64,000 nt of DNA from Thiotrichales bacterium (GTDB taxonomy: Bacteria > Pseudomonadota > Gammaproteobacteria > Thiomicrospirales > Thiomicrospiraceae), in assembly GCA_016938655.1 (NCBI GenBank), contig JAFGUG010000045.1, positions 124,001 through 188,000 on the forward strand. The letters are read 5' to 3'. The notes under the pieces are model-generated. The model was not told the origin of the DNA. It saw only the letters and a list, made by a program, of their open reading frames with translations, and searched no databases. Position numbers and translations under genes: made by a program. Numbering within the stretch: the stretch's first letter is position 1; every line of letters starts with the position of its first letter. Below, in pieces: positions 34,980-43,708 of the stretch.

Positions 34980-36851
34980 CTAGCGAGAGATTACGCGATT
35001 ACGCCCCTCTTTTTTGGCTCTGTACAACGCTTGATCAGCTCGTTTAACGATCGATTCTTGCGTGTCAGTAATGAGATGTTGCGTCACCCCAAAACTGCAG
35101 GTTAGCTTTTTTACCTTAGTAAAGGTATGTTGACTGATTGCGGTTTTAAGCTTGTTGGCAATCAGAGTGGCAGTTTTAAGATCGGTGTTTTGTAACAAGA
35201 TAATAAACTCTTCGCCACCCCAACGAATAAACGCGTCTTCTTCCCTTAAGTTGGCGCTAATTAAAGCACTTAATGCTTCTAAAATATGGTCACCGGTTTG
35301 ATGCCCAAATTGGTCATTAATGACTTTAAAGTAATCAATATCAAGCATGATCAGGCTTAATTTTGGGTTAAACGATTCATTGATTTCATGATACAAAATG
35401 TCAAAACCACGACGATTGTAAGCGCCGGTTAATTTATCCTGTTGATTCTCTTTTTTTAAATCGGCTTTTTCGGACTCGATGACGGTAATATCGTTAAAGG
35501 TAATTAAATTATTAATGTGGTGATTTTTTACCTGTTGAATCGTGACTTCAAAAATGTGCATTTTTTGTGTGGTGGGATTTTTGATTTTGACCTTATTTAT
35601 CCCCTTGGGATGGGTGTTAAGGTAATCCGTCCAAAGCTGGTTTTGCATATTTTTTTGTAAGAAGTGTTCATCCTTTTCAAACACATCACACACGCAGTCG
35701 TGTTTTTGGGTAAAGGCCGTGTAATCCGAATAACCTAAAAAATTTAACAGGGTTTTGTTGGCAAACTGCAGTTTATTGTTTTCAGAAAGTGCCACCATGG
35801 TGGGTTGCGCATCTAATATTTGTCGTATTAAGTGGGTTGATTGAGCTTGTTTGCGCCACGCCAAAAACAGTAAAGTCAAAAGCGTCCAGAGCGAAATTAA
35901 CTCAATCCACATTTGGTTGTGGAGTGTGCTTATCTCGTTGTTTTTAAAGGCGTGAATTGAAAGTAAGTAGCCAATGAAGTCTTGTTTGGTATTGAATAAA
36001 GGCATAAAGGTGGCCGACATATCGGTGCTTTGATGATTAAATAAAACCGTAAAAGCCTGTTTACTTGCCATCTGCTCTTGGAAATTGGCCGTGGTTTTAA
36101 TTTCGTTAATATAAGGTGCAAAATCGACTTGATAGAGTGCATGTTTTTTGGCAATTAAGAATTTTTCATCCAGTGTTGAGGGTTGATAATAATTCGTTTC
36201 CTCATCTTTGAAGGTGTGTTTTGCAATAGCGTCTTTTAATAGAAATTGTTGGTATTCCCCCCCAAATTGTTTGGCGAGTTGATTGCGGAGTATACTGAAG
36301 TCAAGGCTGTATTCCATGCCGCCCACAAACTGTCCATTGTAAAAAAGCGGAAATACAAAACGGTAGGCCTCTCTAAATCGGCCAATTTCTAGCCCTTGAG
36401 TGTAACGTTGATGGTGAACCAGTTGGTTAACGGACTCCCTAATTTGAATGGTATTGTCGCCAAACTCTCTGGGACGGTGAAACCTTAGTAAACTGGTGCC
36501 ATCTTTCTCAAATAGATGAAGTACCCCTAACCCCTTATTGCGCGAGTTATCGTAGAACGTTTGGTATTCATCTAATAGTTGGTCTCGAATTAACGCCTTC
36601 TCGGAAGGGGATGCATTCAACGCTTTAGCCATGTATTGAGCGATGTTGTGCGAATGGTCATCGTAAAACCGTTCTGCACTCATTTGACTGGCCTGCAAAA
36701 TCGCTTGAAACTGAGTCTGGGCAACGGAGGTTAGGGTTTCTTTGGTGGTGTTAAGCGAGCTTTGTTTAGAGAAATAAACAAAAAAAGAGGTTAAAGCGAG
36801 GACGAAAATAAACAGCGCGAGCTCAAATCCTTTAGGTTTATTTGACGTCAT
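34980..36851 (-). CDS. Membrane diguanylate cyclase with periplasmic sensor and PAS
   Basis: A 623-residue c-di-GMP synthase. TM1 (about 10-28) and TM2 (about 313-332) flank a large periplasmic double-Cache-like sensor with the motif LFEKDGTSLLRFHRPREFGD. A PAS domain (about 345-455) and a GGDEF domain (460-623) follow. The active motif is GGEEF at 545-549, and the I-site REED at 536-539 is intact, so the enzyme should be active and product-inhibited. It is divergent from a PhnD-like binding-protein gene, with only 56 bp between starts. The binding protein may present a ligand to the sensor, a common pairing but unproven here. Confidence 0.92.
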   Translation of the reverse strand: MTSNKPKGFELALFIFVLALTSFFVYFSKQSSLNTTKETLTSVAQTQFQAILQASQMSAERFYDDHSHNIAQYMAKALNASPSEKALIRDQLLDEYQTFYDNSRNKGLGVLHLFEKDGTSLLRFHRPREFGDNTIQIRESVNQLVHHQRYTQGLEIGRFREAYRFVFPLFYNGQFVGGMEYSLDFSILRNQLAKQFGGEYQQFLLKDAIAKHTFKDEETNYYQPSTLDEKFLIAKKHALYQVDFAPYINEIKTTANFQEQMASKQAFTVLFNHQSTDMSATFMPLFNTKQDFIGYLLSIHAFKNNEISTLHNQMWIELISLWTLLTLLFLAWRKQAQSTHLIRQILDAQPTMVALSENNKLQFANKTLLNFLGYSDYTAFTQKHDCVCDVFEKDEHFLQKNMQNQLWTDYLNTHPKGINKVKIKNPTTQKMHIFEVTIQQVKNHHINNLITFNDITVIESEKADLKKENQQDKLTGAYNRRGFDILYHEINESFNPKLSLIMLDIDYFKVINDQFGHQTGDHILEALSALISANLREEDAFIRWGGEEFIILLQNTDLKTATLIANKLKTAISQHTFTKVKKLTCSFGVTQHLITDTQESIVKRADQALYRAKKEGRNRVISR

Positions 36852-36907
36852 ACTCGTGTAAAATCCGCTGTAAACAAAGTTAAATTCTTTAAGGATGAGT
36901 TAGGTTA

Positions 36908-37837
36908 ATGCCTGCATTATATCGAAACACGTTTGATTTAAAACCTCCTTTAAATTGGGGTATTTGGTGCTGTGTTTTTTTAGGCCTACTCTTTTCAGGT
37001 CTGCTTCATGCCGCCCCCCAACAAGCTGAAAAACCAAGCAAGGCGTTAACCTCATCAGCACCCTTAATCTGGGTTGTTAATTCAATTGAAGCCCCAGATA
37101 TAGTGGCATCGCGCTATCAACCGTTAGTGAATTACCTGTCTAAAGCGATTCATAAAGAAATCGTCTTTAGGGTGTCCAGAAACTATGAGCATGGCAATGA
37201 GATGTTGTTAGAAGGTTCGGCTGATATTGCGATTTTAGGACCCGCGCCTTTTTTAAAGCTTCGAGCGCTTGATGAACAGGCCGTTGAGGTACTAGTCAGT
37301 AAAGAAAACAACAATACGCCTAATTTTTATGGCGCGATTGTGACCCGAAAAGACTCAAATCTAAAAACGGTTGCAGACTGTCTTCAAAAAACGTTTGCCT
37401 TTGGTTCTCAGGATTCAACCTTAGCGTTTTATATGCCCGCCAATCAACTGTTAGATGCGGGTATTAAACCCAATGATTTAAAAAGTTATGTTCATCTGCA
37501 AAGTCATGACACCGTTGCCGAATATGTGATTATGGGACGAGCAGATGCGGGTGGGGTGAAGCAGTCGGTGGCCAAAAAATACAGCCCATATTTAAACGTG
37601 ATAGATGTGAGCCCACCGATTCGAGATCATGCATTTGTGGCTCGTTCAAGCCTGCCCGCTGAGCTTAAACAACAGATAAAACAGGCTCTGTTATCATTAA
37701 AAGACAAAGCCATTTTACACAGTGTTAAACCCAGTTTAACCGGTTTTATACCCGCGGATAATCAAGCTTACGATAGCTTTAAATCGATTATGCATCGAGT
37801 TGATCAGGCCTATCAAGTTGAAAACCAACTTAAGTAA
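36908..37837 (+). CDS. PhnD-like phosphate/phosphonate-type binding protein
   Basis: Periplasmic type 2 substrate-binding protein, 309 residues, with a signal peptide (hydrophobic core WCCVFLGLLFSGLLHA, cleavage near residue 37). Family motifs: RYQPLVNYLSKAI, GSADIAILGPAPFL, FAFGSQDSTLAFYMPANQL and ADAGGVKQSV. No ABC permease or ATPase lies nearby, so it is an orphan, more likely a sensor partner for the divergent cyclase than part of an importer. The ligand is unknown. Confidence 0.87.
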   Translation: MPALYRNTFDLKPPLNWGIWCCVFLGLLFSGLLHAAPQQAEKPSKALTSSAPLIWVVNSIEAPDIVASRYQPLVNYLSKAIHKEIVFRVSRNYEHGNEMLLEGSADIAILGPAPFLKLRALDEQAVEVLVSKENNNTPNFYGAIVTRKDSNLKTVADCLQKTFAFGSQDSTLAFYMPANQLLDAGIKPNDLKSYVHLQSHDTVAEYVIMGRADAGGVKQSVAKKYSPYLNVIDVSPPIRDHAFVARSSLPAELKQQIKQALLSLKDKAILHSVKPSLTGFIPADNQAYDSFKSIMHRVDQAYQVENQLK

Positions 37838-37876
37838 ACTTTGTCTAATTTTATGCCATGGTGACTTTGAAAAATG

Positions 37877-37888
37877 AGCAGGCCTGCT
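37877..37888. repeat. AGCAGGCCTGCT palindrome copy
   Basis: Perfect 12-mer 40 bp past the PhnD-like stop, with flanks GAAAAATG on the left and AAGTTTG on the right. Confidence 0.9.
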
Positions 37889-37987
37889 AAGTTTGTTTGA
37901 ACCTTTAAAATAGCGCGTCTTGTTTGATGCCTCGGCTTATTTTTTAGATAACCCAATAACAAAGTTTTAAAAAGGGCTTAAATCACC

Positions 37988-39166
37988 ATGCAAAACGCAT
38001 TGTTTGAAACAAACTTAGTGACGGTGACTCAGTTAAGCGAGACGTTTTCGGCAGAGATCTATCAAACCCTTCCCCAAGATTGGTGGGTGGTGGTGACCGA
38101 TGTAATTGGCTCCACAAAAGCGATTGAAGCGGGGCGTTATCGTGATATTAATGCCATTGGTGGCAGTACCATTGCGGCGGTTTTAAATGCCGTCAAGCCG
38201 CAGAAAATACCCTACGTGTTTGGGGGTGACGGTGCCACGTTTTGTATTCCTCCAGAGGTTATCGAGCCGGTAAAGCAAGCGTTAAGAGGGTGTCAGATTT
38301 TATCTGAGCAGACTTTGCAACTTGGTCTAAGGGTGGGGTTGGTGCCGGTGAGCCACTTAACGCAACCGGTGACCGTTTGTAAATATCGGGTCACCGCTTC
38401 ACTGACCCAATACTTTTTTATGGGCGGAGGATTAGAGCAGGCGGATGGTTTAATCAAGGCGCAAGACAGCTATAACTTACCCAGTAATACCCCAGAAAAA
38501 GTTGATTTTAGTGGCTTTGAGTGTCGTTGGAGCGAAGTGCCCAGCACGCGAGGTTTAACCTTGAGTTTATTGGTTAAGTCACGGTTAGCGACCCAAGCGG
38601 AGTCGTATTCGCTTTATCAAACCCTAAATGAAAAAGTCTTTGAGTTATTGGGCGATGTGCACATCCATCACCCTTTAAAACCTGAGAGTTTAAACCTGTC
38701 AATGAATGCCGATAAGTTAGGCGTTGAGGTGGCGACCAAAACCGTCAATCAAAGTGCTTGGCGGGTGTGGCGTATGCGACAGGTTATTCGTTTACAGAAC
38801 GTGATTGGTAAAGTCTGGATGCGCTTTAAAATTAAAAACCAATTTGGGGATTGGGGGCAATACAAAGCCGATATGGTCACGAACTCCGACTATTTGAAGT
38901 TGGACGATACCTATCGAGCGGTGCTCTCGGGCAGTCAAGCGCAGGTGGATGCGTTAGTCGTGTGGCTTGAACAGGCCTGTCAACAGGGCCAGCTTTTCTA
39001 TGGTATTCACACGACTCATGCGGCACTCATAACCTGTTTAATAGCCAAAACCGGTCTTGAACACGTGCACTTTGTTGACAGCAGTGAAGGCGGTTATGCC
39101 ATGGCGGCGAAGCAATTAAAACAGCAAATACGTCACGCTTCTGAACAAGCGGAACTTGCACATTAA
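37988..39166 (+). CDS. DUF3095 family protein (class III cyclase-like)
   Basis: A 392-residue cytoplasmic protein of the DUF3095 family. The N-terminal domain has the two metal-binding motifs of class III nucleotidyl cyclases: VVVTDVIGSTKAIEAGRY with its Asp, and PYVFGGDGATF with the second Asp. The C-terminal part contains a conserved FFMGGGLEQADGLIK region and an extra alpha/beta domain. Enzymatic activity has not been established for the family as far as I know; cAMP synthesis is possible. Flanked on both sides by palindrome copies, so probably a single-gene transcript. Confidence 0.82.
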   Translation: MQNALFETNLVTVTQLSETFSAEIYQTLPQDWWVVVTDVIGSTKAIEAGRYRDINAIGGSTIAAVLNAVKPQKIPYVFGGDGATFCIPPEVIEPVKQALRGCQILSEQTLQLGLRVGLVPVSHLTQPVTVCKYRVTASLTQYFFMGGGLEQADGLIKAQDSYNLPSNTPEKVDFSGFECRWSEVPSTRGLTLSLLVKSRLATQAESYSLYQTLNEKVFELLGDVHIHHPLKPESLNLSMNADKLGVEVATKTVNQSAWRVWRMRQVIRLQNVIGKVWMRFKIKNQFGDWGQYKADMVTNSDYLKLDDTYRAVLSGSQAQVDALVVWLEQACQQGQLFYGIHTTHAALITCLIAKTGLEHVHFVDSSEGGYAMAAKQLKQQIRHASEQAELAH

Positions 39167-39196
39167 GTGCGCTTTTAAGCACGGTTCCATTCAAAA

Positions 39197-39212
39197 TGAG
39201 CAGGCCTGCTCA
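39197..39212. repeat. 16 bp copy of the palindrome
   Basis: TGAGCAGGCCTGCTCA is perfect over 16 bp, and outside one mismatch the arms AAAA / TTTT continue. It lies 30 bp past the DUF3095 stop. Confidence 0.92.
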
Positions 39213-39899
39213 CTTTTAAAATTGACAATCAGGCAGTCAACGATCTCTCTGGCAAACTAAGCGGGTGATTCGCGGCTATTTATTAACAGGGTGCTCTCAA
39301 CTTCATGGCTTTGTTATGGCCTGTGTCTACGTTTTATTTAAAAAACCTCCGCCCTTTTTTTACCAAAAATACGTTCATTATTATGAGTACTTTTCCTAAA
39401 ACTGACTGTTTTTAACGTAAATTAATAATATTTTTTCAACTTTTTTATCTTTTTTTCAAAAAGTCGTTTTTGATATGCAAAACAGGGAGTTAGCGGGGAT
39501 ATAGGGGCTCTAATTTTACTAGGGATAGCCAAAGTCTTTTCTTAAAGCGTTGAATTTAAAACTTATTTTTGTTTGAATAGGCATCCAATTAAACAAACCC
39601 AAGGGTTCTGTCATCTTTATTTCAGTTGTATTAAATACACTGTCATTTGCGTTTAGGCGCTTCTATCTAGGCCAAGTTTGGTCAAGTCTAATCCAAAGGC
39701 TGCGTCCTGAGGAATCTATCGTATGGCGTTCTTTGTCCACTTTATGGCACCTGTTTTGCAATGGGTTTCTGAATGTTTTCGTCCCTGGTAAACCGTATTT
39801 ACACAATGCGAATGTTGCCAAAACTTTCTTTTCTTAACTGCGCCAGTATGCACGTATTGCCAATGAACCCTCTCGTTAACCAATTAAAAGAGTCACTGT
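39213..39899. other. Long non-coding stretch upstream of the ectoine operon
   Basis: Nearly 690 bp with no gene-sized frame. It contains T-rich tracts (39427-39465), a short inverted repeat TGTATT-A-AATACA (39627-39639) that could be an operator, and a 22-codon frame with a good ribosome site at 39723. I see no ectR-type regulator gene here. Length and AT content fit a complex, osmotically regulated promoter region. Confidence 0.5.
39723..39791 (+). CDS. Possible 22-residue leader or small membrane peptide
   Basis: ATG preceded by TGAGGAA at an ideal spacing of 8 bp, then MAFFVHFMAPVLQWVSECFR, P, W and a TAA stop. The peptide is hydrophobic, with two Trp and four Phe residues, and ends 108 bp before ectA. 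The strong ribosome site is the main argument. It could be a regulatory leader peptide for the ect operon or a small membrane protein, or a chance frame. Confidence 0.35.
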   Translation: MAFFVHFMAPVLQWVSECFRPW

Positions 39900-40451
39900 A
39901 TGGAGCAAAATCCTAACCCCCAATCTGATGCGCCATTTATTACGTTTCGTCATCCCGTTTTAGCGGATGGCTTAGCGTTGTATGAACTGGTAAAGGCCTG
40001 TCCACCCTTAGATTTGAATTCCAGCTACCTCTATTTTTTACAGGCCAGTCACTTTTCGGAAACGTGTTTGATTGCTGAACAGAACGACGAGATTGTTGGG
40101 TTTGTGTCGGGCTATCGTCGTCCTGATGCTGAACAAGATCTGTTTATATGGCAAGTGGCGGTGGCGCCAGAAGCGCGCGGGCAAGGCTTGGGTAAGCAGT
40201 TGGTTAGCCAGTTAATTGCGGCACAAATAAAAGCAGGGCACCCTTTAAGCGCGGTAAGTTGCACCATTAGCTCGAGCAACTTAGCTTCACAAGGACTGTT
40301 TAAGTCTTTGGCTGAACAGCACCGTTTGCTGATAGAACGCCGCACTTTTATTAAAACCGAGCAGTTCGGTGCACAAGCACATGAAGCAGAAGACAGTTAC
40401 ACCCTGAGTGCGGCGAATCATCAATTATTAAACGAATTTTTAACTTTTTAG
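39900..40451 (+). CDS. ectA: Diaminobutyrate acetyltransferase
   Basis: Second enzyme of ectoine synthesis, acetylating 2,4-diaminobutyrate with acetyl-CoA. It has 183 residues with a GNAT fold. Family motifs are ACPPLDLNSSYLYFLQASHF (substrate region), VGFVSGYRRPD and the CoA-binding VAPEARGQGLGKQLV. The ATG at 39900 has AAAGAG upstream. The last residues are 9 bp from the ectB start. This is the first gene of ectABC-ask. Confidence 0.97.
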   Translation: MEQNPNPQSDAPFITFRHPVLADGLALYELVKACPPLDLNSSYLYFLQASHFSETCLIAEQNDEIVGFVSGYRRPDAEQDLFIWQVAVAPEARGQGLGKQLVSQLIAAQIKAGHPLSAVSCTISSSNLASQGLFKSLAEQHRLLIERRTFIKTEQFGAQAHEAEDSYTLSAANHQLLNEFLTF

Positions 40452-40460
40452 GAGTATTAA

Positions 40461-41747
40461 ATGGCACTAAGCATTTTTAATGAATATGAATCTGAAGTAC
40501 GTGGCTATGTTCGCTCATTCCCCGTTGTATTTGAAACCTCAAAAATGTCTGAGATGTGGGACGAAAGTGGTAAGCGTTATATCGACTTTTTTGCGGGCGC
40601 GGGTGCTTTAAATTACGGTCACAATAATGAGACGATTAACAGTGCGGTCATTGAGTATCTGCAAAATAACGGCATTGGTCACGCATTAGATATGGCCACG
40701 GTTGCCAAACGTTCTTTTATGGAAACCTTTGTAGAAAACATCCTAAAACCAAGAAACCTAGACTACAAATTGCAGTTTGTTGGCCCAACGGGCACCAACG
40801 CCATCGAAACGGCGTTAAAAATTGCCCGTAAAGTCAAAGGGCGTAAGCAGGTTATGTCTTTTACTAATGGTTTTCACGGTATGTCGATGGGGGCTTTGAG
40901 TATTACGGGTAACAGCTATTATCACGATGATAATTATGGCGTACCCGGTTATACCTACCAAGTGCCGTTTCATAATTACCTCGGTGACAAGGTCGATACC
41001 ATGGCTTACCTGCGTAAGATTATCCAAGATGAGTCTTCAGGCACCGAACTGCCCGCGGCGATTGTGCTAGAAACCATTCAAGCTGAAGGCGGGATTAACG
41101 TCGCTGGTGAGGAGTGGTTGCAAGCGTTAAGACAGATCTGTGATGACTTTGATATTTTGATGGTTGTGGATGATATTCAGGTGGGGAATGGACGTTCGGG
41201 TGAGTTCTTTAGTTTTGAACGTGCAGGGGTTGTACCAGACATTGTGACGCTATCAAAATCAATCGGAGCAGGTCACCCAATGTCGTTGGTGTTAATGAAG
41301 CCAGAATTGGATAAGTGGAGTCCAGGGGAGCACTCAGGAACGTTTAGAGGGAACAACTTAGCGTTTGTTGCGCAAACCGCTGCGCTCAAAAAGTACTGGT
41401 CGGATGGCAGTTTTATTAACGAACTGCAAACTAAGTCGAACTTAGTGCAAAAAAGAATGGAGCAGCTCGCTTTAAACCACCCCACCATCGTTCGCGAGAT
41501 ACGAGGTCATGGCATGATTTGGGGTGCCGAATTTAAAAAATCAGAATTAACATCGCCCATTTGTGCGCAAGCCTTTGAAGACGGTTTGATTATTGAAACC
41601 GCCGGAGCTGATGGTGAAGTGATTAAGTTTTTAGGGCCTCTGGTCATCACCGAAGCGCTGATTGATGAAGGCTTTGATATTTTGGAAGCGGCGATTGATA
41701 AAGTGCTGGCAAAAGAGGCAACCTTAGCTCAAGTGAAGGGGGCTTAA
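40461..41747 (+). CDS. ectB: Diaminobutyrate-2-oxoglutarate aminotransferase
   Basis: Class III PLP aminotransferase that makes 2,4-diaminobutyrate from aspartate semialdehyde, the first ectoine-specific step. 428 residues. The family start MALSIFNEYESEVRGYVRSF, GPTGTNAIETALKIARK, the Asp pair in VVDDIQVGNGRSG and the PLP Lys266 in VTLSKSIGAGHP are all visible. RBS AGGAG. Its TAA stop abuts the ATG of ectC directly. Confidence 0.97.
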   Translation: MALSIFNEYESEVRGYVRSFPVVFETSKMSEMWDESGKRYIDFFAGAGALNYGHNNETINSAVIEYLQNNGIGHALDMATVAKRSFMETFVENILKPRNLDYKLQFVGPTGTNAIETALKIARKVKGRKQVMSFTNGFHGMSMGALSITGNSYYHDDNYGVPGYTYQVPFHNYLGDKVDTMAYLRKIIQDESSGTELPAAIVLETIQAEGGINVAGEEWLQALRQICDDFDILMVVDDIQVGNGRSGEFFSFERAGVVPDIVTLSKSIGAGHPMSLVLMKPELDKWSPGEHSGTFRGNNLAFVAQTAALKKYWSDGSFINELQTKSNLVQKRMEQLALNHPTIVREIRGHGMIWGAEFKKSELTSPICAQAFEDGLIIETAGADGEVIKFLGPLVITEALIDEGFDILEAAIDKVLAKEATLAQVKGA

Positions 41748-42140
41748 ATGATTGTTCGTAACTTATATGACGACATTATGGGTACCGATGCGGATGTGGA
41801 CAGTCAGCAATGGACAAGTCGTAGACTCTTGTTGGCTAAAGATGGCATGGGGTTTTCCCTGCACGATACCTTAATTAAGCCGAATGAAGATTTGCATCTT
41901 TGGTACAAAAATCACCTTGAAGCGGTCTATTGCATTGAGGGTGAGGGGCAAATTTATGACAAAGCAACGGGCATCACGCATCCGATAAAAGAGGGAACGG
42001 TCTACGCGCTGAATAATAACGACCAGCATATTCTTAGCGCCAATAAGGGCGTGCAGATGCGTATGGTCTGTGTGTTTAATCCCCCTGTTACTGGGCGAGA
42101 GACACACGATGAAGACGGCTCTTACAACTTACCTGAATAA
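41748..42140 (+). CDS. ectC: Ectoine synthase
   Basis: Cupin enzyme that cyclises N-gamma-acetyl-diaminobutyrate to ectoine. 130 residues, the usual length. Signatures are MIVRNLYDDIMGTD, LHLWYKNHLEAVYCIEGEG and the cupin end MRMVCVFNPPVTGRE. The start follows the ectB stop with no gap. No ectD hydroxylase follows, so hydroxyectoine is not expected from this operon. Confidence 0.97.
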   Translation: MIVRNLYDDIMGTDADVDSQQWTSRRLLLAKDGMGFSLHDTLIKPNEDLHLWYKNHLEAVYCIEGEGQIYDKATGITHPIKEGTVYALNNNDQHILSANKGVQMRMVCVFNPPVTGRETHDEDGSYNLPE

Positions 42141-42271
42141 ATACGAGCCGGAACCCCCGCTATTAAGTCGCTAATACCTCTTTGGTGTTAGTGATGTTGG
42201 GTGTTAGCAATCTTCTTGGGCCTCGCCTTGCGTGAAGGCCTGCATTTATCCCAATTACTTTAAAGAGAACC

Positions 42272-43708
42272 ATGTCACAGACAGATAGCGTTGCCTTGCG
42301 CGTAGAAAAAATAGGCGGCACCTCGATGAGTCAATATCAAGCGGTGCGAGACAACATTATTTTATACCCCGAATTTATGTATCAGCGCATTTTTGTGGTG
42401 TCCGCCTATGGAGGGATTACCGACCTATTATTGGAGCATAAAAAATCGGGTACACCCGGTGTTTACGGTTTGTTTGCTAATGATGATGTGGATGCCGATT
42501 GGCAAGTCGCGTTACAGAAGCTAGGGGATCGTTTTAACGAAATTAACGCCAGTTTATTTGAACAACCGAGCCTGTTAATTGAAGCCAATAAGTTCATCAA
42601 CAAACGGGTTTTAGAGACGGAGCAGTTGCTGACCTACCTGCAAGATTTATGTGGACACGGACACTTTTCGTTAAGCAGTCACCTGTTAACCGTTCGTGAA
42701 CTCTTGGCTAGTTTAGGGGAGGCGCACAGTGCTTATAACTTAGCTACCTTACTTAAGGCTGAAGGCATTAATGCCTGTTTTGTCGATTTAACCGGTTGGC
42801 AAGCAAATGAACCGATGGCCTTAGACGATATGATTGTCACCAACCTGCAAGGCATCGACCTAAATACCACTCTGCCAATCGTAACCGGTTACAGCCACTG
42901 CACAGAAAACCTCATGAAAACTTATGACCGTGGTTACAGCGAAATGACCTTTAGCCGAGTCGCCGTTTTGATGCGAGCAAGTGAAGCGGTGATTCATAAA
43001 GAGTATCACCTGAGCAGTGCCGATCCGCGACTCGTTGGGGAGCACAAAGTCGTACCTATAGGGCGAACAAATTACGATATTGCAGACCAGTTAGCCAATT
43101 TGGGGATGGAGGCGATTCATCCTAAAGCAGCGCAAGGCTTACGTCAGTCACGTATTCCGTTGAGGATTAAAAATACCTTTGAACCAGAGCATCAAGGCAC
43201 CTTAATTACCGATGATTATGTTAGCGATTCGGCCAAGGTCGAAATTATTGCCGGTATGCCCAGGTTGTTAGCCGTTGAAATATTCGATCAAGAGATGATG
43301 GGAGACAGAGGGTTTTATGAAAAAACCATTCAAGAAGTGACCCATCGTCTTAAGTGTGACGTGGTCAATAAAGACTTTAACGCGAATACCATCACTTTAT
43401 ATATCAATGATTCGCTTAAAAAAGCCAGTCGCCTGTCTAAACAGTTAAAAGAAAAATTGACCACTGCCTCGATTCAAACCAGCAAGGTTGCATTGGCCTC
43501 GGCAATGGGCAGCGATATGCGCATTAAAGGGTTTCTTGCCAATGCGGTGGGGACGCTTTATGAAGCGGGCATTAACATTGAAGCGATTCACCAGAATACC
43601 CGTCAGGTAGAGATGCAGTTTTACGTCAACGAAAACGATTTTGAAGCGACGGTGAAAGCCTTGCATGGCCGGTTGATTGAAACCCAAAATAAGGAAGCGT
43701 GTCTATGA
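42272..43708 (+). CDS. ask: Ectoine-operon aspartate kinase (Ask_Ect)
   Basis: Aspartate kinase that feeds aspartyl phosphate into ectoine synthesis. 478 residues with the divergent N-terminus KIGGTSMSQYQAVRDNI rather than KFGGTS, which is typical of the Ask_Ect subgroup that escapes the usual lysine feedback. Two ACT domains fill the C-terminal 150 residues (SAMGSDMRIKGFLANAVGTL). A 131 bp gap separates it from ectC without a clear terminator, so it is likely in the same operon. Its last four bases overlap the next gene (ATGA). Confidence 0.93.
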   Translation: MSQTDSVALRVEKIGGTSMSQYQAVRDNIILYPEFMYQRIFVVSAYGGITDLLLEHKKSGTPGVYGLFANDDVDADWQVALQKLGDRFNEINASLFEQPSLLIEANKFINKRVLETEQLLTYLQDLCGHGHFSLSSHLLTVRELLASLGEAHSAYNLATLLKAEGINACFVDLTGWQANEPMALDDMIVTNLQGIDLNTTLPIVTGYSHCTENLMKTYDRGYSEMTFSRVAVLMRASEAVIHKEYHLSSADPRLVGEHKVVPIGRTNYDIADQLANLGMEAIHPKAAQGLRQSRIPLRIKNTFEPEHQGTLITDDYVSDSAKVEIIAGMPRLLAVEIFDQEMMGDRGFYEKTIQEVTHRLKCDVVNKDFNANTITLYINDSLKKASRLSKQLKEKLTTASIQTSKVALASAMGSDMRIKGFLANAVGTLYEAGINIEAIHQNTRQVEMQFYVNENDFEATVKALHGRLIETQNKEACL

